Assembly: GCA_965223985.1 (NCBI GenBank)
Contig: OZ245030.1
Span: 1,426,001 to 1,490,000, forward strand
DNA: 64,000 nt
Direction: 5' to 3'
DNA from: JAPPKS01 sp963667895
GTDB lineage: Bacteria; Poribacteria; WGA-4E; PCPOR2b
Positions within the stretch are counted from its first letter, which is position 1. The number at the start of each line of letters is the position of its first letter. Under the pieces are notes generated by a model, which had not been told where the DNA came from, made no database searches, and saw only the letters and a program-made list of their open reading frames with translations. Position numbers and translations under genes: made by a program. Shown here in pieces: positions 15,806 through 24,261 of the stretch.

Positions 15806-16534
15806 ATGCCGAACAAAGGACTATCCAAAGATGAGATTGAGCAGTTAAAGAAGTACGACTCGCCAACGGTGTGCAACGTCATTGAGCTATTCGATGTGCG
15901 TCCACGAGACGTAGGTTATATGAACGAACATGTGAAGTGTTGTTTCCCGGAGATGCTGCCGATGGTCGGGTACGCCTCTACGGCGATGCGGCGCTGTGCA
16001 AGCGCTCCGAGGGCGGGGGTTGTGCAGGTGAATTTGGAGGAGCAATTGGAGAGTTTCGAGGCGCTGCCGGGTCCCGCTGTGGTTGTGTACCAAGACTTAG
16101 ATGAGCCGACTGTAGCGGCGACATTCGGTGATATCATGTGCAAGTCGTACAAGACCTTCGGCGCTGTGGGAATCGTGACCAGCGGCTCTGGACGGGACCT
16201 CGATCAGGTACGGGCGTTGGACTTCCCCGCCTTTACCGACGGCTCGATTTCTTCCCACGGATACGGCTACACTGCCGCCGCCGGGGTACCCGTTCATGTA
16301 GGCGGCATCACCATTCTGCCGGGCGATCTTCTATACGGCGACTGCAACGGCATCACGACAATCCCGAACGACATTGCCAGCGAGGTAGTTGACTGCTGCG
16401 CCGAGTACGCTGGAGCCGAAGCGGTCGTGCTCGACTATCTGGACCAGCGCGATGTGACACCAAAAGGTGCCGCGGAGGCTCAGAACGAGTGCAAGCGCCG
16501 GCTGGCGGAACTGAGCGAGCGGGTGAGGAGGTGA
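15806..16534 (+). CDS. RraA-like protein (aldolase/decarboxylase-type fold)
   Basis: A 242-residue member of the RraA / HMG-aldolase family. The segment GDIMCKSYKTFGAVGIVTSGSGRD holds the family's glycine-rich pattern and the RD that contacts substrate and metal; VHVGGITILPGDLLYGDCNG is the second conserved stretch. Relatives act either as class II aldolases on 4-hydroxy-4-methyl-2-oxoglutarate-type acids or as RNase E inhibitors. In this metabolic context an enzyme is more likely. The start has a clear AGGAGG seven bases upstream. Confidence 0.85.
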   Translation: MPNKGLSKDEIEQLKKYDSPTVCNVIELFDVRPRDVGYMNEHVKCCFPEMLPMVGYASTAMRRCASAPRAGVVQVNLEEQLESFEALPGPAVVVYQDLDEPTVAATFGDIMCKSYKTFGAVGIVTSGSGRDLDQVRALDFPAFTDGSISSHGYGYTAAAGVPVHVGGITILPGDLLYGDCNGITTIPNDIASEVVDCCAEYAGAEAVVLDYLDQRDVTPKGAAEAQNECKRRLAELSERVRR

Positions 16535-16576
16535 AGTCGGAAATCGGCAAAAGTTGAGGAAGATGTAATGCGGGTT

Positions 16577-17236
16577 TTATACATCGTAGCTGCTGACTAC
16601 CGCGAGTTTTAACGCCTCCCCACCTACGTTGCGATAAGCGTGCGATACACCTCGCGGAATAAATGCGACGCTGCCCGCACCCAACATTTCTTCCTCATCG
16701 CCAACCGTGACAAACGCCTGACCCGAAATGATGTAGTAGGCTTCCTCCCGGTCAGCGTCAGTGTGTGTATTGACACCCCCTTGCAGTCCATAAGTCACCT
16801 CCGCGACGCCCAATTTACTTGGTTTTACGTCGTCGAATTGATAACTATGGAGATCCAGCAAGGTTAGCAGTTCGTCCCCCGCATTGTGGAACCCGTGCGG
16901 TATTCCCAATGCAATTAACGCTACGCCGCCTGGACCGAGCACCGATGTCTCATCTCCAATCGCAATTGCAGCCTGACCGGAGACAATGTAGTAAGCTTGC
17001 TCGTTGTCATCGTGTACGTGCGTGTCATGGCTGCCCCCGGCTGCATAGGTAAGCAATACGAACTGCATCCGGCTCGAGCTAATATTTCCGAGGTTGTACT
17101 CGGCAAATATTCTATCTGGACCGATGAGCGCCCTACCGAACCGGTATTCCCTTGAGGGAAGGTTCCCAAATCGTTTTTCCCAAAAGACTGTGATTGGAAG
17201 CACAGGGTCATCTGGGGTGCGCATATATTTCTTCAT
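16577..17236 (-). CDS. Two-domain cupin (bicupin)
   Basis: A 219-residue protein with two cupin barrels. The first (about 50-135) has the metal-binding set HDTHVHDDNEQ...E and a later H in PHGFHNAG. The second (about 140-219) has NTHTDADREEAYYI and SHAYRNVG. Each has the G-x-V-x-x-I-P-x-G-x-x-H-type motif, weaker in the first. The opening MKKYMRTPDD is almost the same as that of the next gene's product, so the two are paralogues. Substrate unknown; sugar- or acid-processing is typical. Confidence 0.85.
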   Translation of the reverse strand: MKKYMRTPDDPVLPITVFWEKRFGNLPSREYRFGRALIGPDRIFAEYNLGNISSSRMQFVLLTYAAGGSHDTHVHDDNEQAYYIVSGQAAIAIGDETSVLGPGGVALIALGIPHGFHNAGDELLTLLDLHSYQFDDVKPSKLGVAEVTYGLQGGVNTHTDADREEAYYIISGQAFVTVGDEEEMLGAGSVAFIPRGVSHAYRNVGGEALKLAVVSSYDV

Positions 17237-17312
17237 GTAGGCGTTTTATCTCCTGATGTCAAGGACCGGTTGGGTTGAAACAGTTAAGTTTTTCTGACGC
17301 GCAAATCGATCT

Positions 17313-17714
17313 CTAAAGTTCGTAACTGCTGATTATAACCACTGTCAACGGTTCATCGCCCGCATTGGCAAATCCGTGCGGCATGTTCAGCGGGATATAT
17401 ACAACACCGCCTGGGCCGATTACACCTTCCTCATCACCGACTGTGGCTTTCGCGTGACCGGACACGATGTAATAGGCTTGCTCCTTATCGGGATGGGTGT
17501 GCTCCTCAGTGTAACCGTCCGGTGTGTAGGTGTCGACGGAAATTTCCAATCGTTTTGAGTTCATGTTACCGATGTTAAACTTGCCGTGAATTTCATCAGG
17601 ACCTACAAATAACCATGAAGCCAGTTGGTCCTTGTGATCGTCCGGATGCAATTCGGCGATAGAGATTTGTCCAGATTGCATCTCATCATCCGGTGTACGT
17701 ATGTATTTCTTCAT
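17313..17714 (-). CDS. Single-domain cupin protein
   Basis: A 133-residue cupin with EEHTHPDKEQAYYIVSG (motif 1 with HxH and E) and GGVVYIPLNMPHGFANAG (motif 2). The ATG at 17714 is chosen because AAGGAG lies seven bases upstream and because MKKYIRTPDD matches the N-terminus of the neighbouring bicupin; the frame stays open to 17915. It lies upstream of the bicupin on the same strand with 76 bases between them, so the pair may form an operon. Confidence 0.87.
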   Translation of the reverse strand: MKKYIRTPDDEMQSGQISIAELHPDDHKDQLASWLFVGPDEIHGKFNIGNMNSKRLEISVDTYTPDGYTEEHTHPDKEQAYYIVSGHAKATVGDEEGVIGPGGVVYIPLNMPHGFANAGDEPLTVVIISSYEL

Positions 17715-17819
17715 AAGTCTTCTCCTTATATCAGCGCTCGCCTCACTCTCGCGGGCTGTAGGTAGTGTTGGGTTGATTAAGTGTAAGGGGTCAGTTGCTT
17801 CGTTAGCAAACCGTAAAAT

Positions 17820-17912
17820 TATACCCAGATTCCAATACAAATACAAGCGTATTGTCTCGACTGTCATAATCAGGATGGCACTTCCCTCATGTATTGTGGA
17901 AATGAATGAACG
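17820..17912. repeat. Dispersed repeat D, copy 1
   Basis: Contains AATACAAATACAAGCGTATTG, of which the outer CAATAC and GTATTG form an inverted repeat, preceded by TACCCA and followed by a less conserved tail ending GAAATGAATGAACG. A similar stretch lies at 20411-20503. No coding potential. The rest of 17715-18202 is A+T-rich and shows no gene. Confidence 0.55.
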
Positions 17913-18202
17913 CAATTAGTAGTTTTGGGTTTACTCACGCGAAAGCCGCTCTTTCTTGACACGACCCGTGCTGCGTGATACCATTCTACAATGTTTTCTT
18001 GGATGAGGACACTCTGCAAGACTGTTGCGTAGGAAACTTCTCCATAATTTCAAATAGATTCATTGAACACCCCCATGTAATGAATCAGTTAAGTTTTAAA
18101 CAACCCTACTTTTTTATAGTATACTATAATATATTGTGGTATAATTTATCGCCTAAAATAAAAGCATTGTACACCTCGATTGGTTTAGAAAGGACGCCCA
18201 CA

Positions 18203-18470
18203 ATGGAAATAGTTGGTTTTGGCGACCTACGAACTGTAATTCGTGAAGAGGTCCGACCCATAAGTGCAGGGCGAAATACGCAAGGAGCAAAAAGGATTAT
18301 ATCTGCTCCTTGAGGCACTTTCTAGTGATGTGTTTGACATGAAAGATGATGTATCTACCCTGAAAGACGATATGTCTATCGTAAAAGCTGCTGTGGTAAA
18401 AATTGCCAGGCGTTTTACGAATCTGGATAAATTGTCAGCACAAACTGTTAGTGAACTGGATGATTTGTAA
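18203..18470 (+). pseudogene. Small coiled-coil protein gene with a probable frameshift
   Basis: The frame starting at ATG 18203 gives MEIVGFGDLRTVIREEVRPI and would end 37 residues in. The frame that takes over near 18260 gives QGEIRKEQKGLYLLLEA and then a heptad-like helix rich in K, D and V (FDMKDDVSTLKDD). Joined, they form one continuous helical protein of about 88 residues. A GTG at 18264 directly after a stop codon could instead start a separate 68-residue protein. A one-base change near 18260 is the simplest explanation. Confidence 0.5.
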
Positions 18471-18485
18471 AAGGAGATACGTGTT

Positions 18486-18716
18486 ATGCGTCTAATAAAT
18501 GCCAACGATAAGTATTATCCCACACTAAGAGGTATAGCCAGCACACTAGATTTATATGGATCTGGCAATATAGGTTTCTATAGAAAAGCCATATTTGGAC
18601 GTTCAGATTTGAAGGCGTTTCAAATAGATAGAGATGCCATTCGATCGGATTGGATTGTAGTGGGGAAGGATTTGTTTAATGCGATTGACAAGGTGAGTAA
18701 GGATGTCAAGAAGTAG
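18486..18716 (+). CDS. Small protein of unknown function
   Basis: A 76-residue protein (MRLINANDKYYPTLRGIAST...) with mixed charge and no signal peptide or membrane segment. An AAAGGAG ribosome site precedes the ATG. It overlaps the next gene by 14 bases and follows the coiled-coil gene by 15, so the three look like one transcription unit ending at the terminator at 19177. No family is recognised. Confidence 0.6.
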   Translation: MRLINANDKYYPTLRGIASTLDLYGSGNIGFYRKAIFGRSDLKAFQIDRDAIRSDWIVVGKDLFNAIDKVSKDVKK

Positions 18717-19146
18717 ACGCGGTCATAAACGCAACCTTATGCAACCAGCTACAAACTCTAATCCACAAATGCCTAAAGGTCAAGTTCAAGTTTCTGAGGA
18801 GCATTTTTCAGGACCTCTGCCACGTCCTGATATAATGAAAGGATACGATGACATCGTTCCCGGCGCTGCCGAGCGCATCTTGAAAATGGCAGAGGAAGAA
18901 AGTCAACATCGGCATAAACTGGAAACAACTTTATTATCACAAGACCATGAGCAAACTATAAAGTCGCAACGAAATGCGCTTTTTATTGCAATAATGGGAC
19001 TTGCCGTTATACCGCTTACAATATATATTGCATCTAACTTGATAGTTGAGATATTAGGGAGTGTCGTCGGTGGCATTCCGGTTCTCGGTATTATTTTCTC
19101 GCTCATTGTGAAAGTCATGAAAGACAAAGATAACGATGATGAATGA
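18703..19146 (+). CDS. DUF2335-family membrane protein
   Basis: A 147-residue protein. The middle segment SGPLPRPDIMKGYDDIVPGAAERIL is the recognisable DUF2335 signature. A helix with many Glu/His/Gln follows, then two hydrophobic helices near the C-terminus (ALFIAIMGLAVIPLTIYIA and ILGSVVGGIPVLGIIFSLI) and a charged tail. The function of the family is unknown. Base composition in this small cassette is more A+T-rich than in the flanking genes, which suggests acquisition from elsewhere. Confidence 0.8.
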   Translation: MSRSRRGHKRNLMQPATNSNPQMPKGQVQVSEEHFSGPLPRPDIMKGYDDIVPGAAERILKMAEEESQHRHKLETTLLSQDHEQTIKSQRNALFIAIMGLAVIPLTIYIASNLIVEILGSVVGGIPVLGIIFSLIVKVMKDKDNDDE

Positions 19147-19176
19147 CCATACAAACGCCAAATAAATCATGACACA

Positions 19177-19207
19177 AGCCGAGGATTAACGCCCTCGGCT
19201 TTTTTTA
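19177..19207 (+). terminator. Rho-independent terminator after the DUF2335 gene
   Basis: Stem AGCCGAGG/CCTCGGCT (19177-19184 and 19193-19200) with a short loop and a run of six T directly after it. It lies 30 bases past the stop of the DUF2335 gene. Confidence 0.92.
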
Positions 19208-19349
19208 CGAATAGCAGATGCTCAACCCAAAACTACTTAATACCTAAATAAAACATCCAACATATTTATATTTGGAGTTCCCAGTTTTAGCCGAACAACA
19301 AGATACACAATCACTACCGGAATTGACGCAAGAGCAATTCGACGCCCGA

Positions 19350-20249
19350 CTACCTCATCCTCATCCTCATCCTCGTAAGGAGCTTCCCGTGTGCGCGTTT
19401 CGCCTCGTCCACTACCGACAGTGAGGTTAGCAGCTTCAATTCCCCTGTTTTCGATTCCAGATGAATCATTTTCAGTGTCCGCCGCGTTCCATCAGGAAAC
19501 TTTCTACCCATATCGGATATGCCGTAAACTCTGCCCTTCAACTCAATGTGTCGAAGGTCGCTCCTGCCGAGATCAACCTCCACAGTAATCAACTCGTTAT
19601 ACAATCGAGCGACAGGATTTTTACGCGCTGCCGGCACTCCGCCCAAGACAAAGGCAATCTTATCCGTGAGGGCATATCGACTTAGCCCACCGTGAAGTGA
19701 CTTCGCTTGTGAGTCCAAATAGATTCTACTCACGGGTTCATTCGTGTATTTAAGCCTGCCACCGTATTTCTTCCCATTGTGCTCTATCCACGAGCCCTCT
19801 TCATAATAAGCCCCTAACATCAATACGGAATACCCCTGCACTGTAATCCAATCCCCGACTCTAATCCCCTGTTCCGCCGGCGTCCGATCCCATGTAATCA
19901 GTTTTGTTTGCTGCTCCTGCGACTCTTTTTCAGGCGTGGCTTCTTGGATCGTCTGGGCGCGGTTCTGAGATTTCGCCGTTTCGCCTTTGGTTTCCGGTTG
20001 GGATTCTTTACTCGAATCCACTGCTAGGATTTCAACCTTTTGCTCCGGTTTTTCCGGGGGGTGATGTTCGGCGAGATGCGTTGCCCAGAGTTGTCGGAGT
20101 TCGTGGATGTCGTTTTCGATGCTGGTGATGCGATCATCATGCTCCGGATTATCCGGCTTGAAGATGCTGATTAAAATCACAAGCAAAAAGAAGAAAACGA
20201 CAACTGCCAATATCGAAAGTCCCAGCAGCTTGGCAATTTTGCGAATCAT
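19350..20249 (-). CDS. Membrane-anchored protein of unknown function
   Basis: A 299-residue protein with one N-terminal membrane helix (about 10-30, LSILAVVVFFFLLVILISIF), a short helical stretch, a Glu/Gln/Lys-rich linker (about 65-115) and a C-terminal globular part of mainly beta character (WITVQGYSVLMLGAYYEEG and onward). The last residues are a run of Met-Arg pairs coded by an AGGATG hexamer repeated directly before the stop, so the C-terminal end may vary by slippage. No family recognised. An AAGG site lies before the ATG. Confidence 0.7.
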   Translation of the reverse strand: MIRKIAKLLGLSILAVVVFFFLLVILISIFKPDNPEHDDRITSIENDIHELRQLWATHLAEHHPPEKPEQKVEILAVDSSKESQPETKGETAKSQNRAQTIQEATPEKESQEQQTKLITWDRTPAEQGIRVGDWITVQGYSVLMLGAYYEEGSWIEHNGKKYGGRLKYTNEPVSRIYLDSQAKSLHGGLSRYALTDKIAFVLGGVPAARKNPVARLYNELITVEVDLGRSDLRHIELKGRVYGISDMGRKFPDGTRRTLKMIHLESKTGELKLLTSLSVVDEAKRAHGKLLTRMRMRMR

Positions 20250-20410
20250 AAGCTTACCTTATTGTGATTTGAGGTAAAAAAACTGCGAAATCGGGTTATG
20301 TTCGATAATTACGAACAGCAGTCATCTAAAAGGTGTGCCGAGCCACCCTCTTGAGACCTGGAAACAATTCGAAGACTGATCCACAAACCCGTAACTGCTA
20401 AGTCCGTCGA

Positions 20411-20503
20411 ATTTTACCCATATTTGAATACAGATACAAGCGTATTGCCAGATTGTAGAATGCGCGTTCCCACACATCTTGCCGAAATGAAAGAAAACGA
20501 GAG
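20411..20503. repeat. Dispersed repeat D, copy 2
   Basis: Contains AATACAGATACAAGCGTATTG, one base different from the core at 17820-17912, with similar flanks (TACCCATATTT before; GAAATGAAAGAAAACG after). It lies between the membrane-anchored protein gene and the PhyH-like gene. Confidence 0.55.
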
Positions 20504-20548
20504 GATGATGAGAATGCTCGCCACAGCGAGGTTCGTAAGCTGACGAGC

Positions 20549-21367
20549 TTATTCTCGTAAATGGCGGGTATCGTTCGGGTGCACTACCCCATGACGGACG
20601 TGCAACTGAGCGAGGTGACGCATCCGCTGTGGGCTTGCGGTATCGAGCATTAGGTCAGTGTACATGCCGCCAATCTTGAATCCGTGGACGACGGGGCAGT
20701 GGCAGCGGAGGTATTCATCAATATGCGCCAATTCGCTCTCGGTCGTTGCGTGCTTATTCAGGTTCATCGTGAACATTCGCCGTCGGGGCGATCCACCAAA
20801 AGAGGCGTGGAGGATGTCGTGGTAAAAGACCACCAAATCTCCCGGACGTGTCTCTACTGCGACGACGCCAGGAATCTCAGACGGCGGAAGTCCCCACAAA
20901 TCCTGCGCGTCTCTGGGATGGATTTCACCAGAACGCCAAAAGGAGTCTGGGCGATGGCTACCGGGAATCACGCGAAGGCATCCGGTGTCGCGTGTGAGTG
21001 GGTCAAGGTAGAACACCATCTTGATTGCGAAGAGTTCAGGATAGCTCCCGTCAGCGTGCCAATCCGTGTCACCGCAATAATAGTTTCCGTCGCCTGAAGC
21101 GTAGTTGAAGTCGTCACCCAAAATGCCGGAGGCGATTCCCTCAATGCGGGCATCATCAAGCAGCGTGCAAAGCCGTTCGCTGTGATCGATGGTCGGGACA
21201 ATCATGGTTGGCTTCGACCCATCGTGCATCTTTCCACCACCGCAGGTTTGAATAACGTTCTCAAACTCATCGGTAATCCACGCGACCTCATCCGGACCAA
21301 AAAGTTCGCGGAAAACCAGAAAGCCAAAAGTGTGAAAGTGGTTGAGTTGTTGTGTCGTGAGTTGCAT
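20549..21367 (-). CDS. Phytanoyl-CoA dioxygenase (PhyH)-like oxygenase
   Basis: A 272-residue PhyH-family oxygenase. The iron ligands are H104 and D106 in DTDWHADGSYP and probably H187 in DILHASFGG; a nearby arginine cluster (SPRRRMF) can bind 2-oxoglutarate. TGCLRVIPGSHRPDSFW is the usual family segment. A GGAG lies eight bases before the ATG. It is not closely similar to the PhyH-like protein at 5879-6631, so the two probably act on different substrates. Confidence 0.88.
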   Translation of the reverse strand: MQLTTQQLNHFHTFGFLVFRELFGPDEVAWITDEFENVIQTCGGGKMHDGSKPTMIVPTIDHSERLCTLLDDARIEGIASGILGDDFNYASGDGNYYCGDTDWHADGSYPELFAIKMVFYLDPLTRDTGCLRVIPGSHRPDSFWRSGEIHPRDAQDLWGLPPSEIPGVVAVETRPGDLVVFYHDILHASFGGSPRRRMFTMNLNKHATTESELAHIDEYLRCHCPVVHGFKIGGMYTDLMLDTASPQRMRHLAQLHVRHGVVHPNDTRHLRE

Positions 21368-21490
21368 GCTAATAGCTCCGTGTATGTATTAATTGTCCAT
21401 TGAGGATTTTACCGGTCCAAAATTTTACCGCCACTACCGCGCTTAAACCATTGTCATTCCAACACACCTAGTAATCGCTAATTTTGTCGG

Positions 21491-22528
21491 TTATTTGGTG
21501 CCTTCATCCACTATATCGAAATCAAGGATTCTAAACTCAATTCTCCCTGCTGTAATAGGATCGTCGATATCAGCGCAGCACATTCTCCAGACATCCCATG
21601 AGACATCAAAACCGGCTCTTATTGCCAGTCCGGCCAAAATTGTCCCACTATACCAACGTCTAAATGCGTGAATTGGGTCACCTAGCTCATCGTAGAAAAT
21701 AATGAGGTAACCAATCTTTTTCACGTCTTTGCGCAGACGATTTCGAAAAGAAAATTTGACTATGCGACTGTGGCTACTGGTGCGGCTATATTTAAATTTA
21801 CCCGCTGTTACCCCTCCTACACTTCGGCCGCCGTAGTTGGATAGGAGGGAACGACTAGATTTACCTTGTTGCGTCTGCGATAGTGGTGTCGCAGTGCTTA
21901 TCATTGAAATCAATTCCGTAAGATAGTTTGAAGGGATAGCAAAATTAAGATTCTGACCACTGCGGAACGTTGCGACTGAAACCCCTATTACGTTTCCACT
22001 ATCATTCAGTACGGGACCACCGCTGCTACCTGGAGAAATTGGAGCGGTAAGCTGAATTAACTTGTCCGTACCAACGGTTCGGACACCGCTGACAATCCCC
22101 TGTGAAAACGTCCCTTCCAAACCATGTGGGTTGCCCACAGCGTAAACCGTTTCACCGACCAGAACTGTATCACTGTCACCTAGAGAAAGTGCCTGTATGC
22201 CCCAAGCTTCAACATTTAGAATCGCAAGATCTCGTTTCCGATCAATCGCGGAGACGCCCACAATCTCATACTTTGTCTTCTGACCCACTAATTTAGCATA
22301 TCCGCTCGCTGCCCCTTCGATGACGTGAAGGTTGGTTGCAATCTGCTGGGACTTCACAAAAAATCCGCTACCCAATCCAACGGGTTGACCGTTGGTATCT
22401 TCCATTATCAAGAGCACGGTAGAATCAAACGCTCTTTTCGCAATCTGCTGAGCGGTCTGTGCACCTGCCAAAGGGACTCCGCAGAGCAGGAATAACCAGA
22501 ACACCATAAGCCGTTGCTTTGTAATCAT
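21491..22528 (-). CDS. Secreted trypsin-like serine protease (HtrA/DegP-type domain)
   Basis: A 345-residue protein with a signal peptide (FWLFLLCGVPLAGAQ). The catalytic triad is H68 (NLHVIEG), D100 (KRDLAIL) and S169 in PGSSGGPV. No PDZ domain follows; the last 110 residues form a separate beta-rich domain (IVKFSFRNRLRKDVKKIGY...), possibly for substrate binding. GGAGG lies six bases before the ATG. A role in periplasmic protein quality control or processing is inferred. Confidence 0.88.
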   Translation of the reverse strand: MITKQRLMVFWLFLLCGVPLAGAQTAQQIAKRAFDSTVLLIMEDTNGQPVGLGSGFFVKSQQIATNLHVIEGAASGYAKLVGQKTKYEIVGVSAIDRKRDLAILNVEAWGIQALSLGDSDTVLVGETVYAVGNPHGLEGTFSQGIVSGVRTVGTDKLIQLTAPISPGSSGGPVLNDSGNVIGVSVATFRSGQNLNFAIPSNYLTELISMISTATPLSQTQQGKSSRSLLSNYGGRSVGGVTAGKFKYSRTSSHSRIVKFSFRNRLRKDVKKIGYLIIFYDELGDPIHAFRRWYSGTILAGLAIRAGFDVSWDVWRMCCADIDDPITAGRIEFRILDFDIVDEGTK

Positions 22529-22745
22529 AACAAACCTCCACTTTATGATTATACCACCTTCACCAGTAAAATCCCATCTAATGCTGAGAATGCTGTTGTT
22601 CGGCAGGTGTTATACGACAGGTGCAAGGAGAAGTGGATTCGCGCCATATAGCGGAAAACCAACTGTGGAAGTTTATGGTTGATGGAGGGGCGTTCCTTTG
22701 GTACAATTTCATGAAGTTCATAGGCTCTTAAATGAAGAAAGAAAC

Positions 22746-24161
22746 ATGCCGAATAAAACACTCTATCAATTCCTGACTGCCTTAACGGTCATCATTGACC
22801 TCTGTCTCATCGGAATATCCATCCGCATCGCCTACTGGCTCAGATTTGAGTCGGGCTGGCTACATGCAGTTGCTATCCACAAGGGTAGCAGTCCGCCGCT
22901 CGCGTTCTATTTTCAGCTAATCCCGTTATACGGGTTCATCTGGACACTGACACTTCGAGGATTAGGGCTTTACCGGACCGAGAACGAAGTTACGCTGGAA
23001 ACTGGGTTAACTCTTCTGAAGGCTTCAGGCATCGCGACAATCTCAACGCTTGGCGCCGTCTTTTTCTTCTACCATCAGCACGAATATTCCCGATGGGTCA
23101 TGCTTCTGGCGTGCGGGATTTGCATCGTTTTTCTCTACTTGAACCGGCTCGCGATTCAGCGGTTCAAACAAGCGATGCAGCGGTTCGGTATTGGTGTGAG
23201 CCAAGTTGCTGTTGTCGGTTTCAACAGGACCACGAGACAACTCATCCAGTCTATCCAAGAAAAAGCGCGGAACAGCTATGAATTTCGGGGTGTAATTCTC
23301 GGTGAGCAACTGCCGTCACAGCCAATTCTTCAGCATGTCCTTGGTAAGACAACCGAGGTGCGAAGCCTAGTTCAAAAATATCAGATTAACGAGCTGTTCA
23401 TCACGTCGCCGGCAATCTCTCATGACGAGATTCTACAGGTTGTGCATGATTGCGAGGGGCTACCTGTTCAGATTCGGGTTCTCCCAGATCTCTACGAAGT
23501 TATGATTGGGAAGACACATGTGGCGGAAATTGATGGGATTCCGGTTGTTCAGTTGAAGGAGCTGCCGCTACATGGCTGGCGTGGACTGGTCAAACGGGGA
23601 ATGGACATCGCTTTGAGCGCCTTCGCTCTGATTATTTTTAGCCCCGTTATGCTTGCGATTGCGATTGCGGTGAAGTTGACATCTTCAGGGTCAGTCATGT
23701 TCCGCCAGGAACGAATCAGCAGGGATGGGACAGCCTTTCGCATCTACAAATTTAGATCTATGCGGCAAGATGCGGAAGCGGGAATTGGACATACATGGGC
23801 TGCGCCGAACGATCCACGGCAAACCCGGCTCGGGCGTTTCATGAGGCGTTGGGGTCTGGACGAGCTTCCTCAACTTTACAATGTAGTCAGGGGGGATATG
23901 AGTCTTGTGGGTCCTCGACCAGAGATGTCCGGTTTGATTGATGATTTTAGCAAATCCTTCCCCCACTACTTGGATCGCCATCGCGTGAAATGCGGTCTAA
24001 CCGGTTGGGCGCAAGTCAATGGACTGCGTGGGAACACCTCACTGGAAGAACGACTTCGTTACGATTTGTACTACATTGAAAACTGGTCGCTCGGCTTTGA
24101 CATCAAAATCCTTCTCAAGACCTTGCGGGCAATCAAGAAGGGCAGTTCATGCCAGAAATAA
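22746..24161 (+). CDS. Undecaprenyl-phosphate sugar phosphotransferase
   Basis: About 471 residues from the ATG at 22746 (a TTG 48 bases earlier is also possible). The N-terminal half has four hydrophobic helices followed by a CoA-binding-like domain (QVAVVGFNRTTRQLIQSI). The C-terminal bacterial sugar-transferase domain has KRGMDIALSAFALIIFSP, the VMFRQERISRDGTAFRIYKF stretch, DELPQLYNVVRGDMSLVGPR and the final GLTGWAQVNG. The enzyme links the first sugar phosphate to the lipid carrier for exopolysaccharide or O-antigen synthesis. No other polysaccharide gene is visible nearby. Confidence 0.92.
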   Translation: MPNKTLYQFLTALTVIIDLCLIGISIRIAYWLRFESGWLHAVAIHKGSSPPLAFYFQLIPLYGFIWTLTLRGLGLYRTENEVTLETGLTLLKASGIATISTLGAVFFFYHQHEYSRWVMLLACGICIVFLYLNRLAIQRFKQAMQRFGIGVSQVAVVGFNRTTRQLIQSIQEKARNSYEFRGVILGEQLPSQPILQHVLGKTTEVRSLVQKYQINELFITSPAISHDEILQVVHDCEGLPVQIRVLPDLYEVMIGKTHVAEIDGIPVVQLKELPLHGWRGLVKRGMDIALSAFALIIFSPVMLAIAIAVKLTSSGSVMFRQERISRDGTAFRIYKFRSMRQDAEAGIGHTWAAPNDPRQTRLGRFMRRWGLDELPQLYNVVRGDMSLVGPRPEMSGLIDDFSKSFPHYLDRHRVKCGLTGWAQVNGLRGNTSLEERLRYDLYYIENWSLGFDIKILLKTLRAIKKGSSCQK

Positions 24162-24261
24162 GCATGTCAAACTCGGTGAGTTGTGGAAACCCGCGGAATC
24201 AAGGTCTAGATGCGCGCTTTCTTAACATGAGCTAAAATGGATTGAGGTAAGAGATTCTTCA

